From Pseudotamlana agarivorans (lineage in GTDB: Bacteria; Bacteroidota; Bacteroidia; Flavobacteriales; Flavobacteriaceae), in contig NZ_JAHKPD010000007.1 in NCBI RefSeq assembly GCF_018860245.1, positions 222,265 to 286,264 of the forward strand: a DNA stretch of 64,000 bases. Direction: 5' to 3'. A model generated the notes under the pieces. The model made no database searches. It was given only the letters and a program-made list of their open reading frames with translations, and was not told where the DNA came from. Positions within the stretch are counted from its first letter, which is position 1. Every line of letters begins with the position of its first letter. Shown here piece after piece: positions 16,826-24,970 of this stretch. The translations under genes were made by a program, and so were the position numbers.

Positions 16826-17794
16826 ATGAGTTACTTAGAAACCACACACGACGTATACAAAGAAGCCGCATTAACGCCAGATGTTGGTTTATGCTGCACT
16901 ACCAATCCGATTTGGGAATTACCAGGATTAAAGATCCCGAAAATCATGCAAGAGATGAATTACGGTTGTGGAACGACAGTTCATGCACGCGATTTAGCAA
17001 ACAACCCCAAAATGCTTTATGTTGGTGTTGGTGGCGGCATGGAACTACTACAATTCGCCTATTTTAATCGTCAAAAACATGGGGTTATTGGAATTGATGT
17101 CGTTGATGAAATGCTTGAAGCTTCAAGAAAAAACTTTATTGAAGCTGAAGCGCAAAACCCATGGTTTAAAAGTGAATTCGTAGATCTTAAAAAAGGCGAT
17201 GCGATGCACCTTCCGGTTGAAGATAACAGCATTGATGTGGCCGCACAAAACTGTCTGTTTAACATTTTTAAGGCTGAAGATTTAAAGAAAGCTATTGCTG
17301 AAATGTACCGCGTTTTAAAACCTCATGGGAAATTGGTGATGAGCGACCCAACCTGCGAACAACCAATGAATGACACTTTACGTAACGACGAACGCCTACG
17401 TGCTTTATGTCTTAGCGGAAGTTTACCTATAGCCGATTACGTTAAAGCACTGACCGATGCTGGTTTTGGAACCATTGAAATTCGTGCTAGAAAGCCCTAC
17501 AGAATTTTAGACCCTAAAAACTACCCTACCAAGGAGTTAATCTACATCGAATCCATTGAAGTGGCTGCCATTAAAGACCCCATGCCAGAAGATGGTCCAT
17601 GTATCTTTACTGGAAAAGCAGCCATTTATTATGGTGAAGACGATTATTTTGACGATAAAAAAGGTCATGTTTTATTGAAAAATCAGCCCTTAGCCATTTG
17701 TGATAAAACCGCTGGTGCTTTAGCCGATTTAGGTCGTGATGATATTTATATTAGTCAATCAACTTACCATTATGATGGTGGCGGGTGTTGCTAG
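16826..17794 (+). CDS. arsM: Arsenosugar biosynthesis arsenite methyltransferase ArsM
   Basis: 322 residues from ATG 16826; a GTG at 16811 would begin inside the repeat hairpin and is rejected. Motif I of a class I SAM methyltransferase is MLYVGVGGGMELLQFA, followed by GVIGIDVVDEMLE and PVEDNSIDVAAQNCLFN. Cysteines likely to bind arsenic(III): the LCC pair near residue 22, Cys in YGCG and QNC, and the C-terminal GGGCC. The enzyme methylates arsenite using SAM and gives the dimethylarsenical used by ArsS. This longer C-terminus is typical of the ArsM form paired with ArsS. A GGCGAT-A-ATCGCC palindrome overlaps the last base of the stop (17794-17806). Confidence 0.93.
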   Translation: MSYLETTHDVYKEAALTPDVGLCCTTNPIWELPGLKIPKIMQEMNYGCGTTVHARDLANNPKMLYVGVGGGMELLQFAYFNRQKHGVIGIDVVDEMLEASRKNFIEAEAQNPWFKSEFVDLKKGDAMHLPVEDNSIDVAAQNCLFNIFKAEDLKKAIAEMYRVLKPHGKLVMSDPTCEQPMNDTLRNDERLRALCLSGSLPIADYVKALTDAGFGTIEIRARKPYRILDPKNYPTKELIYIESIEVAAIKDPMPEDGPCIFTGKAAIYYGEDDYFDDKKGHVLLKNQPLAICDKTAGALADLGRDDIYISQSTYHYDGGGCC

Positions 17795-18046
17795 GCGATA
17801 ATCGCCATTTGATTATTAATTAAACGTCAGACCTGCCTTTCTGCAGAATGACTCAGTCGAAGTTGAATCTTATGAAGAGAAATTAAAAACTAGGTTTTAA
17901 TAATGTTGTTCAGAAAGAGGTACGACTGAAGAATCTTTACATGATTCGTGAGATTCCTCGGAATTATAAAGGTTAAGTCACTAGAGGACAAAACAGATGA
18001 TTATGAATTTATCTTTACTTTGGGATTCTGAACTTTAAAACATGAG

Positions 18047-18066
18047 ATTCCTGCCTTCGCAGGAAT
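18047..18066. repeat. Short hairpin repeat (ATTCC family) immediately upstream of the sterol desaturase-family gene
   Basis: ATTCCTGC-CTTC-GCAGGAAT, a perfect 8-bp stem with a 4-nt loop, preceded by CATGAG and ending 5 nt before the ATG at 18072. The rest of 17795-18046 holds degenerate repeat-like pieces (for example a CTGCCTTTCTGCAG stretch at 17833-17846) but no gene. Confidence 0.8.
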
Positions 18067-18071
18067 AAGAG

Positions 18072-18968
18072 ATGGAAAAATATTTAAACCTCATAAAAAA
18101 AGCCTATTCGGGTTACTGGAATTACCTCAAACACGAGGTACAACTCCCTAGTGACTGGGACAACTATTTCTATGGTTTAATCATTATTTCTCTGGTAGTT
18201 TGGGGCCTAGAAATTATATGCCCTTGGCGGAAAAACCAATCGATATTCAGGAAAGATTTTTGGCTGGATACCTTTTATATGTTCTTCAATTTTTTTCTAC
18301 TGAATCTCATCATATTAATAGCACTTTCAAACACCGCTGCCGAAGTTTTTAACGATCTCTTAAACATTTTAGGATTATCGCTTTCAAATTTCCAGCTCTT
18401 TGACGTGAATCAATTACCGGCTTGGTTGGGCTTATTAGTATTTTTCTTGGTTTCAGATTTTGTGCAATGGAACACCCACCGTCTTTTGCACCGCCTGCCT
18501 TGGCTGTGGAATTTTCATAAAGTGCACCATTCGGTTAAAGAAATGGGCTTTGCCGCACATTTACGTTACCATTGGATGGAACCCATAGTTTATAAATCAT
18601 TGCTTTATATTCCGCTGGCGATCATTGGGAATTACAGCTCCAAAGATGTGGCCATTGTTTACTTTTTCAGTATTGTTATTGGGCATCTAAACCATGCGAA
18701 TTTAGGTTGGGATTACGGCATTTTAAAATACATTTTAAACAACCCCAAAATGCACATCTGGCATCACGCTAAAGCCTTACCCAATCAACTAAAATATGGT
18801 ATGAACTATGGAATCACGTTCAGCTTTTGGGATTATATTTTTAAAACAGATTACATCCCGCATAGCGGAAAAGACATCGAATTGGGTTTTGAAGGCGACG
18901 AAAATTTTCCAGAAGATTTTTTTAAACAGGAAATGTATCCTGCAAGCACTAAACCTTCTGAAAACTAA
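18072..18968 (+). CDS. Sterol desaturase/fatty acid hydroxylase family membrane protein
   Basis: 298 residues with about four to five membrane segments. The di-iron histidine clusters of the family are seen: HRLLH, then FHKVHHS, HLRYHWME, and HIWHHAK near the C-terminus. Such enzymes hydroxylate or desaturate lipid chains. The gene lies between arsM and a DUF547/TIGR04283 pair, with 5 nt to the next gene, so it is part of the arsenosugar block. An involvement with arsenic-containing lipids or an oxygen-dependent tailoring step is possible but unproven. A hairpin repeat covers the expected ribosome-binding region. Confidence 0.88.
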   Translation: MEKYLNLIKKAYSGYWNYLKHEVQLPSDWDNYFYGLIIISLVVWGLEIICPWRKNQSIFRKDFWLDTFYMFFNFFLLNLIILIALSNTAAEVFNDLLNILGLSLSNFQLFDVNQLPAWLGLLVFFLVSDFVQWNTHRLLHRLPWLWNFHKVHHSVKEMGFAAHLRYHWMEPIVYKSLLYIPLAIIGNYSSKDVAIVYFFSIVIGHLNHANLGWDYGILKYILNNPKMHIWHHAKALPNQLKYGMNYGITFSFWDYIFKTDYIPHSGKDIELGFEGDENFPEDFFKQEMYPASTKPSEN

Positions 18969-18973
18969 GTCTT

Positions 18974-19747
18974 ATGAAAAGCGTTTCATTTTTAATTATT
19001 AATTTTTTACTACTTGGAAACTTTCAGGTTCACGCTTATAATATCATAATAGAGCCTTTCACAATCGTTACGGCTGAAGATTCTATTTCAACAGAACCAC
19101 AAGAAGCTTTTAACCATCAATTATGGGATGATCTACTTCAAAAACACGTTTCTGAAGACGGAAAAGTAAATTACAAAGGCTTTTTATCAGATAAAAACCG
19201 TCTCGACCAATACATTTCAAGTTTAGCTAAAAGCACACCAAAAACTTCTTGGAATAACGCTGAAAAACTCGCTTACTGGATTAACGCTTACAACGCTTTA
19301 ACGGTCGATTTAATCCTGAGAAACTACCCCATAAAAAGTATTAAAGACATCAGAAACCCATGGAAACAAAAACTTTGGAAGCTAGGAGACACCGCATACA
19401 ACCTTCATGAAATTGAGCATAAAATCTTGAGAGACATGCATGAGCCGCGTATACATTTCGCAATAGTTTGCGCCGCAGTTTCTTGTCCGAAATTACTAAA
19501 TAAAGCATACACCGCTTCAAAATTGGAGTATCAGTTAGACCAAGCGACTACCGCTTTCATACGCGACGATTCTAAAAATAGCATCTCCAAGGAACACCTG
19601 GAATTATCAAAGATTTTTCAGTGGTTTACCAAAGACTTTAAGCAAAATGGTTCTTTAATAGATTTTCTAAACCAGTTTTCAAGCGTTAACATTTCCGCGA
19701 AAGCGAAAACACATTATAAAGAGTATCTTTGGGAGCTCAATGAGTAG
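18974..19747 (+). CDS. DUF547 domain protein, exported
   Basis: 257 residues. The N-terminal hydrophobic signal (FLIINFLLLGNFQVHA) is followed by the DUF547 domain: LAYWINAYNALTVDLIL, KAYTASKLE and IHFAIVCAAVSCPKL with its conserved Cys. The domain's biochemical function is not established; it recurs beside arsS and arsM in marine Bacteroidota and near TIGR04283 transferases. It starts 5 nt after the hydroxylase stop and its stop overlaps the glycosyltransferase start by 8 nt, so the three genes are co-translated. Confidence 0.88.
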   Translation: MKSVSFLIINFLLLGNFQVHAYNIIIEPFTIVTAEDSISTEPQEAFNHQLWDDLLQKHVSEDGKVNYKGFLSDKNRLDQYISSLAKSTPKTSWNNAEKLAYWINAYNALTVDLILRNYPIKSIKDIRNPWKQKLWKLGDTAYNLHEIEHKILRDMHEPRIHFAIVCAAVSCPKLLNKAYTASKLEYQLDQATTAFIRDDSKNSISKEHLELSKIFQWFTKDFKQNGSLIDFLNQFSSVNISAKAKTHYKEYLWELNE

Positions 19748-20444
19748 CCAAATCTCCATAATCATCCCTGTTTTAAACGAAGCGCCTTTTATTAGAAAGC
19801 TTTTAGAGCATCTTTTTGAAAACGCTTCCGCGGAAAATATTGCTGAAATTATTGTTGTTGATGGTGGTAGTATTGATAACACGAGAGAAATCGTTGAATC
19901 CTTTTCGGCTCAAAACATCATGTCTTTAGAATCTGAAAAAGGTCGTGCCAAGCAGATGAATTTTGGCGCAAAACATGCCAAAGGCAACATTTTATATTTT
20001 CTTCACGCCGATTCTTTTCCGCCTAAACATTTCGATACTTTTATTATTGAAGAATTTAATAAAGGGCATGAAGCGGGTTGTTTTAGGATGCAGTTTGATA
20101 ATAACCATTGGTGGTTAAAACTAGCCAGTTGGTTAACAAAATTTAGCTGGAGAGCTTGCAGAGGTGGCGACCAAAGTCAGTTTATCACCAAATCCTTATT
20201 TCGCGACATTGGTGGTTATAATGAAAATTTCATCATTTACGAAGACAATATTTTGATTAACGCACTCTACGCTCGAAAGCAATTTGTGGTGATTAATAAA
20301 AAATTACAAACATCGGCACGTTGCTATGAAAAACACGGCGTTTGGAAATTGCAGTATTTATATTGGAGCATTTATGTAAAAAAATGGTTTGGCGCTTCCG
20401 CGGAAGAACTTTACCAATTTTATTTAAATCGCGTGGCAAAGTAA
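19740..20444 (+). CDS. TIGR04283-type arsenosugar biosynthesis glycosyltransferase (GT2)
   Basis: 234 residues. GT-A motifs: SIIIPVLNEAPFI at the N-terminus, VVDGGSIDNTREI, ILYFLHADSFPP (the D-x-D-like acid), GGDQSQFI and GGYNENFIIYEDN. The family is named from its recurrent pairing with the TIGR04282 protein and arsS, and is thought to add or transfer a sugar in arsenosugar assembly. The start overlaps the DUF547 stop. It ends 18 bp from the convergent phosphoesterase stop, so the block ends here. Confidence 0.87.
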   Translation: MSSQISIIIPVLNEAPFIRKLLEHLFENASAENIAEIIVVDGGSIDNTREIVESFSAQNIMSLESEKGRAKQMNFGAKHAKGNILYFLHADSFPPKHFDTFIIEEFNKGHEAGCFRMQFDNNHWWLKLASWLTKFSWRACRGGDQSQFITKSLFRDIGGYNENFIIYEDNILINALYARKQFVVINKKLQTSARCYEKHGVWKLQYLYWSIYVKKWFGASAEELYQFYLNRVAK

Positions 20445-20462
20445 TTCATTAATAGAAACCTC

Positions 20463-21194
20463 CTATTTATTTCGCCCTTTTTCGTTAGGGTATAAAGCTG
20501 GTAAATTATCACTTTGAACAAACGCTTTGGTATCAACGTTCATAGCGGTTACACGACCTTTAAAAGCAGCACCAGTATCAATATTCCATATATTCATGGC
20601 ATTCATAGGCACCTCAACACCAAAATTAGTGGTTGGGGTGTGCCCGATATAAACTTCTTTGTAAAATTTTAAACGTTTTGGGTAAATGACATCATTTTCG
20701 TCAATATCGGTTTTCATGGTTAAAGCCATTTCCCATAAGGTGCGATCTAAATAAAAATAACGCTTATCAAGCTCATGCTCAATCCCTTTCACCGAGGTAA
20801 ATCCTGCATGCAAAAACAAACGATTTTCATCATCTAAATGATACAACGGCATGTTTTCAAAAAAGGCTAAATGAGCCTTTTTATCTTCATCTGAAAACGG
20901 GGCATAACTTTCCATTGTTTCCTTACCACCGTGCATGTACCAAGTTGGATTTACTTCGCCAGAACGCAACCATTCTTCTGCCCAAACATCATGATTTCCT
21001 TTAATACACACACAGTTTACTTTTTGGGAAAGCTCGATTAAAAGTTGTACTACCTGAGCTGCTTCACTCCATCCATCAACATAATCGCCAACAAAAATAA
21101 GTTTGTCTTCATCTTTAACTTCAACTTTATTCAGTACTTGAGTTAGTGCTCTTAAACCCCCGTGAATATCTCCAATTGCTATTGTGCGCATCAT
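20463..21194 (-). CDS. Metallophosphoesterase, Ser/Thr protein phosphatase-like (PPP family)
   Basis: 243 residues from ATG 21194; a TTG at 21212 would overlap the promoter box and is less likely. Calcineurin-like motifs in order: IGDIHG, FVGDYVDGWSEA, IKGNHDVW, LHAGF and YIGHTPTT. It is a cytoplasmic bimetal phosphatase, of the small bacterial PrpA/B or ApaH-like type; substrate unknown. It converges on the TIGR04283 gene and is not obviously part of the arsenic block. Confidence 0.9.
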   Translation of the reverse strand: MMRTIAIGDIHGGLRALTQVLNKVEVKDEDKLIFVGDYVDGWSEAAQVVQLLIELSQKVNCVCIKGNHDVWAEEWLRSGEVNPTWYMHGGKETMESYAPFSDEDKKAHLAFFENMPLYHLDDENRLFLHAGFTSVKGIEHELDKRYFYLDRTLWEMALTMKTDIDENDVIYPKRLKFYKEVYIGHTPTTNFGVEVPMNAMNIWNIDTGAAFKGRVTAMNVDTKAFVQSDNLPALYPNEKGRNK

Positions 21195-21209
21195 AAAATC
21201 TGTTTTCAG

Positions 21210-21217
21210 CAAAACTA
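21210..21217 (-). promoter_or_regulatory. Candidate promoter -7 box for the metallophosphoesterase
   Basis: CAAAACTA on the plus strand is TAGTTTTG on the minus strand, an exact TAnnTTTG. Initiation near 21203 would give a leader of about 9 nt to ATG 21194, supporting that start. Confidence 0.45.
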
Positions 21218-21560
21218 AAGGTTTCTTTGAAGAATAATTAATGGGTGGGTTAAGTAATTATTATTTTTTTGAGGTTATACGTGAAATATGTCATATTGAA
21301 TCAAATTCAGTAGTACGGTAATTTTCATTCAAAGCTTGTCTAAAAAACACGAACTGGCGTCATTCTGAACTCTATTCATAATCTCATCACACTGAGAACG
21401 AATCATTATAAAAGCCCAAATCAATTTCGATATGACCAGAATTTTCATGAGACACCCAGTCAAGCTGGGTGTTTTCAATAAAAACACCAACTAAATGACA
21501 TTCTGCTGTTAAGTTATTACCTTTAACTACGACCCAATACAACATAATCTAAAAAAGTCC
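21218..21560. other. Intergenic region with a hairpin repeat
   Basis: No gene is seen. The one clear structure is ACACCCAG-TCAAG-CTGGGTGT (21452-21472), preceded by CATGAG and followed by TTTT; it is built like the ATTCC-family hairpins and could double as a terminator. A stretch near 21357 (GCGTCATTCTGAACTC) looks like another degenerate dispersed repeat. Confidence 0.55.
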
Positions 21561-22880
21561 ATGGAAGAACATATTGTTATTATAGGAAATGGGATCTCTG
21601 GCGTGACGGCGGCTAGACATATTAGAAAATTATCCGATAAAAAAATTACAATTATTTCTGCGGAAACCGATTATTTTTTCTCCAGAACAGCCCTCATGTA
21701 CATTTACATGGGACACATGACTTTTGAGCATACCCAACCTTATGAAAACTGGTTCTGGGAGAAGAACAGAATCGAATTAAAAAAAGGCTATATAAAAACG
21801 GTTGATAGCGACTCTAAAACCCTTCATTTTGACGGTGGCGAGACTTTAAATTACGACAAACTCATCATTGCCACAGGAAGTAAACCTAACAAATTTGGCT
21901 GGCCGGGGCAGGATTTAAAAGGTGTTATGGGCTTGTATCACAAACAGGATTTAGAGAATTTAGAACAACATGCCCCAGATAATAAAACTTGTAAACGCGC
22001 AGTGATTGTTGGTGGCGGCTTAATAGGCATCGAGCTAGCCGAAATGCTGAATTCACGTAATATTCCGGTGACTTTACTAGTTCGAGAAAAAAGTTTTTGG
22101 AACGGGGTTTTACCAAAAGGTGAAAGTGAAATGATAAACCGTCATATAAAAAACCACCACATCGATTTACGTTTAAACACGAATTTAAAAGAAATTGTTT
22201 CAGATGACAATGGTCAGGTGAAATCGGTTATCATCAAAGAAACTGGTGAAGAAATTCCTTGTACAGTCGTCGGACTTACAGCAGGGGTTTCTCCAAATAT
22301 CGATTTCCTTAAAAACTCCAATATTGAAACAAACAGAGGCGTACTTGTGAATCGATTTTTAGAAACCAATATTCCAAATATTTATGCTATTGGCGATTGT
22401 GCCGAGCAAAATGAAGCTATTGGTCAGCGTCCACCTATTGAGTCGGTTTGGTACACGGGCCGCATGATGGGTGAAGTCTTAGCTCAAACCATTTGCGGGA
22501 ATCACATGGCCTACAACCCTGGGCACTGGTTTAACTCTGCTAAATTTTTAGACATCGAATACCAAACTTATGGTTGGGTACACGGATTGAAAGGCAGACT
22601 AGAATATGAACAACATTTTCACTGGAAACATGACGATGACACGAAATGCATAACTATAGCTTTTCATGAAAATACGAATCAGTTTTTAGGCATTAACACG
22701 TTTGGTATTCGTATGCGTCACGAAACCTTTGACCGCTGGCTTACTGAAAAACGCGATTTAGATTATGTGATTACAAATTTAGCTGAAGCTAATTTCGAAC
22801 CTGAATTTTATAAAACTTACGAAAAAGATATTCTTCAATCGTATAGAAACCAATTAAAACTAGTAGATGAACACCTATAA
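21561..22880 (+). CDS. FAD-dependent NAD(P)H oxidoreductase (pyridine nucleotide-disulfide family)
   Basis: 439 residues. The FAD-binding GxGxxG is seen as VIIGNGISGVTAARHIRK, the second dinucleotide site as VIVGGGLIGIELAEML, and the FAD contact as IPNIYAIGDCAEQ. There is no CxxxxC redox-active disulfide, so it resembles rubredoxin/ferredoxin reductase or NirB-type enzymes. It stands directly upstream of the 4Fe-4S membrane protein gene, suggesting an electron-transfer pair. Proximity to the arsenosugar block makes a reductive role there possible, but nothing in the sequence proves it. Confidence 0.9.
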   Translation: MEEHIVIIGNGISGVTAARHIRKLSDKKITIISAETDYFFSRTALMYIYMGHMTFEHTQPYENWFWEKNRIELKKGYIKTVDSDSKTLHFDGGETLNYDKLIIATGSKPNKFGWPGQDLKGVMGLYHKQDLENLEQHAPDNKTCKRAVIVGGGLIGIELAEMLNSRNIPVTLLVREKSFWNGVLPKGESEMINRHIKNHHIDLRLNTNLKEIVSDDNGQVKSVIIKETGEEIPCTVVGLTAGVSPNIDFLKNSNIETNRGVLVNRFLETNIPNIYAIGDCAEQNEAIGQRPPIESVWYTGRMMGEVLAQTICGNHMAYNPGHWFNSAKFLDIEYQTYGWVHGLKGRLEYEQHFHWKHDDDTKCITIAFHENTNQFLGINTFGIRMRHETFDRWLTEKRDLDYVITNLAEANFEPEFYKTYEKDILQSYRNQLKLVDEHL

Positions 22881-22931
22881 CACAAACTTCTTATTGTTTT
22901 GAAAACAAAAAAAAAGCAAATCATATATTCT

Positions 22932-23002
22932 TGTCAGTTCGAACGCAGTCGAGAACCCTCTGATGAGAAAGAAACTCAATCTCGACTGCGCTCGATTTGA
23001 CA
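22932..23002. repeat. Imperfect 23-bp inverted repeat between the oxidoreductase and 4Fe-4S genes
   Basis: Arms at 22932-22954 and 22980-23002 match at about 20 of 23 positions; the cores are CGCAGTCGAGA and TCTCGACTGCG. The spacer is 25 bp. It ends 32 bp before the next ATG. It is a dispersed flavobacterial-type element, more GC-rich than its surroundings. Confidence 0.75.
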
Positions 23003-23034
23003 TTCAATTCCAAACTGCATAATTAAAACCACAC

Positions 23035-24636
23035 ATGAGCGATAAACAAAACCATAGCATGTCTTTAACAACACCTGACACCAATGTGCTTTCAGGAAAG
23101 CAAAAAGCAGCGGTTTTCCTTGGGGTATCGGGGCTTTTCATTTTAGCACTTGCCGTGTTCAACACCAACTTTCCTAATAAAACATGGTTCTTAAGTTTGT
23201 CTTTAGGACTTATAACGGCAGGTACCATTCTTTTTTCAAACAGTTTGTATCTCAACAAAATGGAAGGCATCAAAAATAATGGTGTTTGGTTTAAGTCACT
23301 TACTTCAAGAGGGGTTTTGGCTTGGATTACCGGCATTTTTTTAACTGGGTTTTACATTGTGCTTTACTTTTTCCCGCAGTACTTAGGACAGGGTCGTAAT
23401 GGCGAGGCCAATGGAGGACTTATAGCTCTTTTTGATCCGCTAAGTTTCCTTTTAAGCGGAAGACCTGCGAGCCAATGGTTCGTTTACGGCACCCTTTACA
23501 CACTGGCCATATTAATTTTTGGCTATAAATACATTTTAAAATACCGCCACAACCGCTACCAACAGTTACGAACGGTTTCGGTGATGGTTTTTCAACTTGC
23601 TTTCGCCTTTCTTATTCCCGAATTTATGGCGCGATTAAATGAAAGTGCCGATTATAATTTACCTTATTATGATTTAAAAAGCATGTGGCCCTTGAACTAT
23701 TATTTGTTTGATGGCTGGTCTATAAATGGTTTTCTTTCTTCAGGGTATTTAGGTCTAGGTCTTTTAATTTTTGGTGTACTTTCCATATTTGTGGTTTCAC
23801 CCATTTTAACCTACAAGTACGGCAAACGCTGGTATTGTTCTTGGGTTTGTGGTTGTGGTGGCTTGGCCGAAACTGCCGGTGATGCCTTTCGTCAATTAAG
23901 CAGTAAAAAATTATCTGCATGGAAATTGGAACGCTGGCTCATTCATACCGTTTTAGTATTTTCAGTTATCATGACGACAGCCGTCATATATTCTTATTTA
24001 GGAAACGACCCTAACAAATATTGGATTTCACGCCCCACTTTCCTTATTGGAGTTGGCGTATTATTAACATTGGTATTCTCACTTACTTTTATTTTTAAGC
24101 GCCACGAACTTGGTAAGGATGCCAAATACGGTGCCTTAGGTTTCTTTGTGATTATTGCAGCACTTTTCGCGATGCATTATACTGGAACGAGCGACAAATT
24201 ATTTTTCGTAAAATCGAGTAGCCTACGTTCTGCCTATGGTTTATATATTGGCTCCATATTTTCTGGTGTGGTTGGCACGGGTTTCTATCCGATTTTAGGG
24301 AATCGCGTATGGTGCCGATTTGGATGCCCAATGGCTGCTATTTTAGGGTTTCAGCAACGTTTATTTTCGAAATTTAGGATTACCACCAATGGCGGACAAT
24401 GTATTTCATGTGGAAATTGTTCTACATACTGTGAAATGGGTATCGATGTGCGTGCCTATGCTCAAAAAGGTGAAAACATAGTACGTTCAAGCTGTGTTGG
24501 TTGCGGCGTTTGCTCTGCTGTTTGCCCTAGAGGCGTTTTAAAATTGGAAAACGATACGATGAAAGGACGCATCAACTCTAATGACATACTTTTAGGTAAT
24601 GATGTCGATTTAATGGATTTAGTAAACCAGAAATAA
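23035..24636 (+). CDS. Membrane-bound 4Fe-4S protein (NosR/NapH/CcoG-like)
   Basis: 533 residues. Several membrane helices are visible in the first 420 residues. Near residue 265 is a motif YCSWVCGCGG and near 425 VWCRFGCPM, typical of NapH/NosR-type membrane ferredoxins. Two ferredoxin motifs follow: CISCGNCSTYC and CVGCGVCSAVCPRG. Such proteins pass electrons across or along the inner membrane. Together with the FAD enzyme just upstream it could form an NAD(P)H-driven reductase module. The partner substrate is unknown. Confidence 0.9.
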   Translation: MSDKQNHSMSLTTPDTNVLSGKQKAAVFLGVSGLFILALAVFNTNFPNKTWFLSLSLGLITAGTILFSNSLYLNKMEGIKNNGVWFKSLTSRGVLAWITGIFLTGFYIVLYFFPQYLGQGRNGEANGGLIALFDPLSFLLSGRPASQWFVYGTLYTLAILIFGYKYILKYRHNRYQQLRTVSVMVFQLAFAFLIPEFMARLNESADYNLPYYDLKSMWPLNYYLFDGWSINGFLSSGYLGLGLLIFGVLSIFVVSPILTYKYGKRWYCSWVCGCGGLAETAGDAFRQLSSKKLSAWKLERWLIHTVLVFSVIMTTAVIYSYLGNDPNKYWISRPTFLIGVGVLLTLVFSLTFIFKRHELGKDAKYGALGFFVIIAALFAMHYTGTSDKLFFVKSSSLRSAYGLYIGSIFSGVVGTGFYPILGNRVWCRFGCPMAAILGFQQRLFSKFRITTNGGQCISCGNCSTYCEMGIDVRAYAQKGENIVRSSCVGCGVCSAVCPRGVLKLENDTMKGRINSNDILLGNDVDLMDLVNQK

Positions 24637-24737
24637 CACAAAGCTTAAAGCCATACTTTGACACGTAAAATAGAAGTGAATTCTAAATAAATCACTGTTA
24701 AAATATTAGCTAATTCAATGAAACACTAAAAATATGT

Positions 24738-24745
24738 TACATTTG
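24738..24745 (+). promoter_or_regulatory. Promoter -7 box in front of the candidate structured RNA
   Basis: TACATTTG exactly matches TAnnTTTG and is followed by CGG. Predicted initiation near 24751-24753 places the 5' end 3-5 nt before the left arm of the 22-bp stem. No perfect -33 TTTG was found. Confidence 0.55.
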
Positions 24746-24755
24746 CGGCAATCTC

Positions 24756-24940
24756 ATACCATTTCTGCTTTTAATTTATGGTAAAAGAAAATAGCCTGCC
24801 CCGTTGCAGAACGGGGATGATTTTTTGTTTTATAGAAATCAGAAAAATAAAGCATAGCCATAGCTACGGTTTCTTTTTATGTTGCACTAGAAAGCAAAAT
24901 GGCGCATTTTATTGACAGAAATTAAAAGCAGAAATGGTAT
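24756..24940 (+). ncRNA. Candidate structured RNA closed by a perfect 22-bp stem
   Basis: The arms at 24756-24777 and 24919-24940 are perfectly complementary over 22 bp. Inside are two further hairpins: CCCCGTT-GCAG-AACGGGG (about 24799-24816), and a mismatched stem of about 15 pairs centred on CATAGC-CATA-GCTACG (about 24851-24880). This makes a three-way junction of about 185 nt. An alternative pairing TACCAT (24757-24762) with ATGGTA (24778-24783) competes with the long stem. It follows a consensus promoter box and ends 30 nt before the glycosyltransferase ATG, so it may be a free small RNA (6S-like in size), a cis-regulator, or a MITE-like DNA element. No Rfam family recognised. Confidence 0.5.
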
Positions 24941-24970
24941 TATTAACCCAAATACTAACCCAGCCCTACA

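Noticed and set aside
24756..24940. Known riboswitch (SAM, cobalamin or TPP) in the stem region
   Set aside because: None of the conserved core motifs of these classes is visible. I leave it as an unclassified structured RNA.
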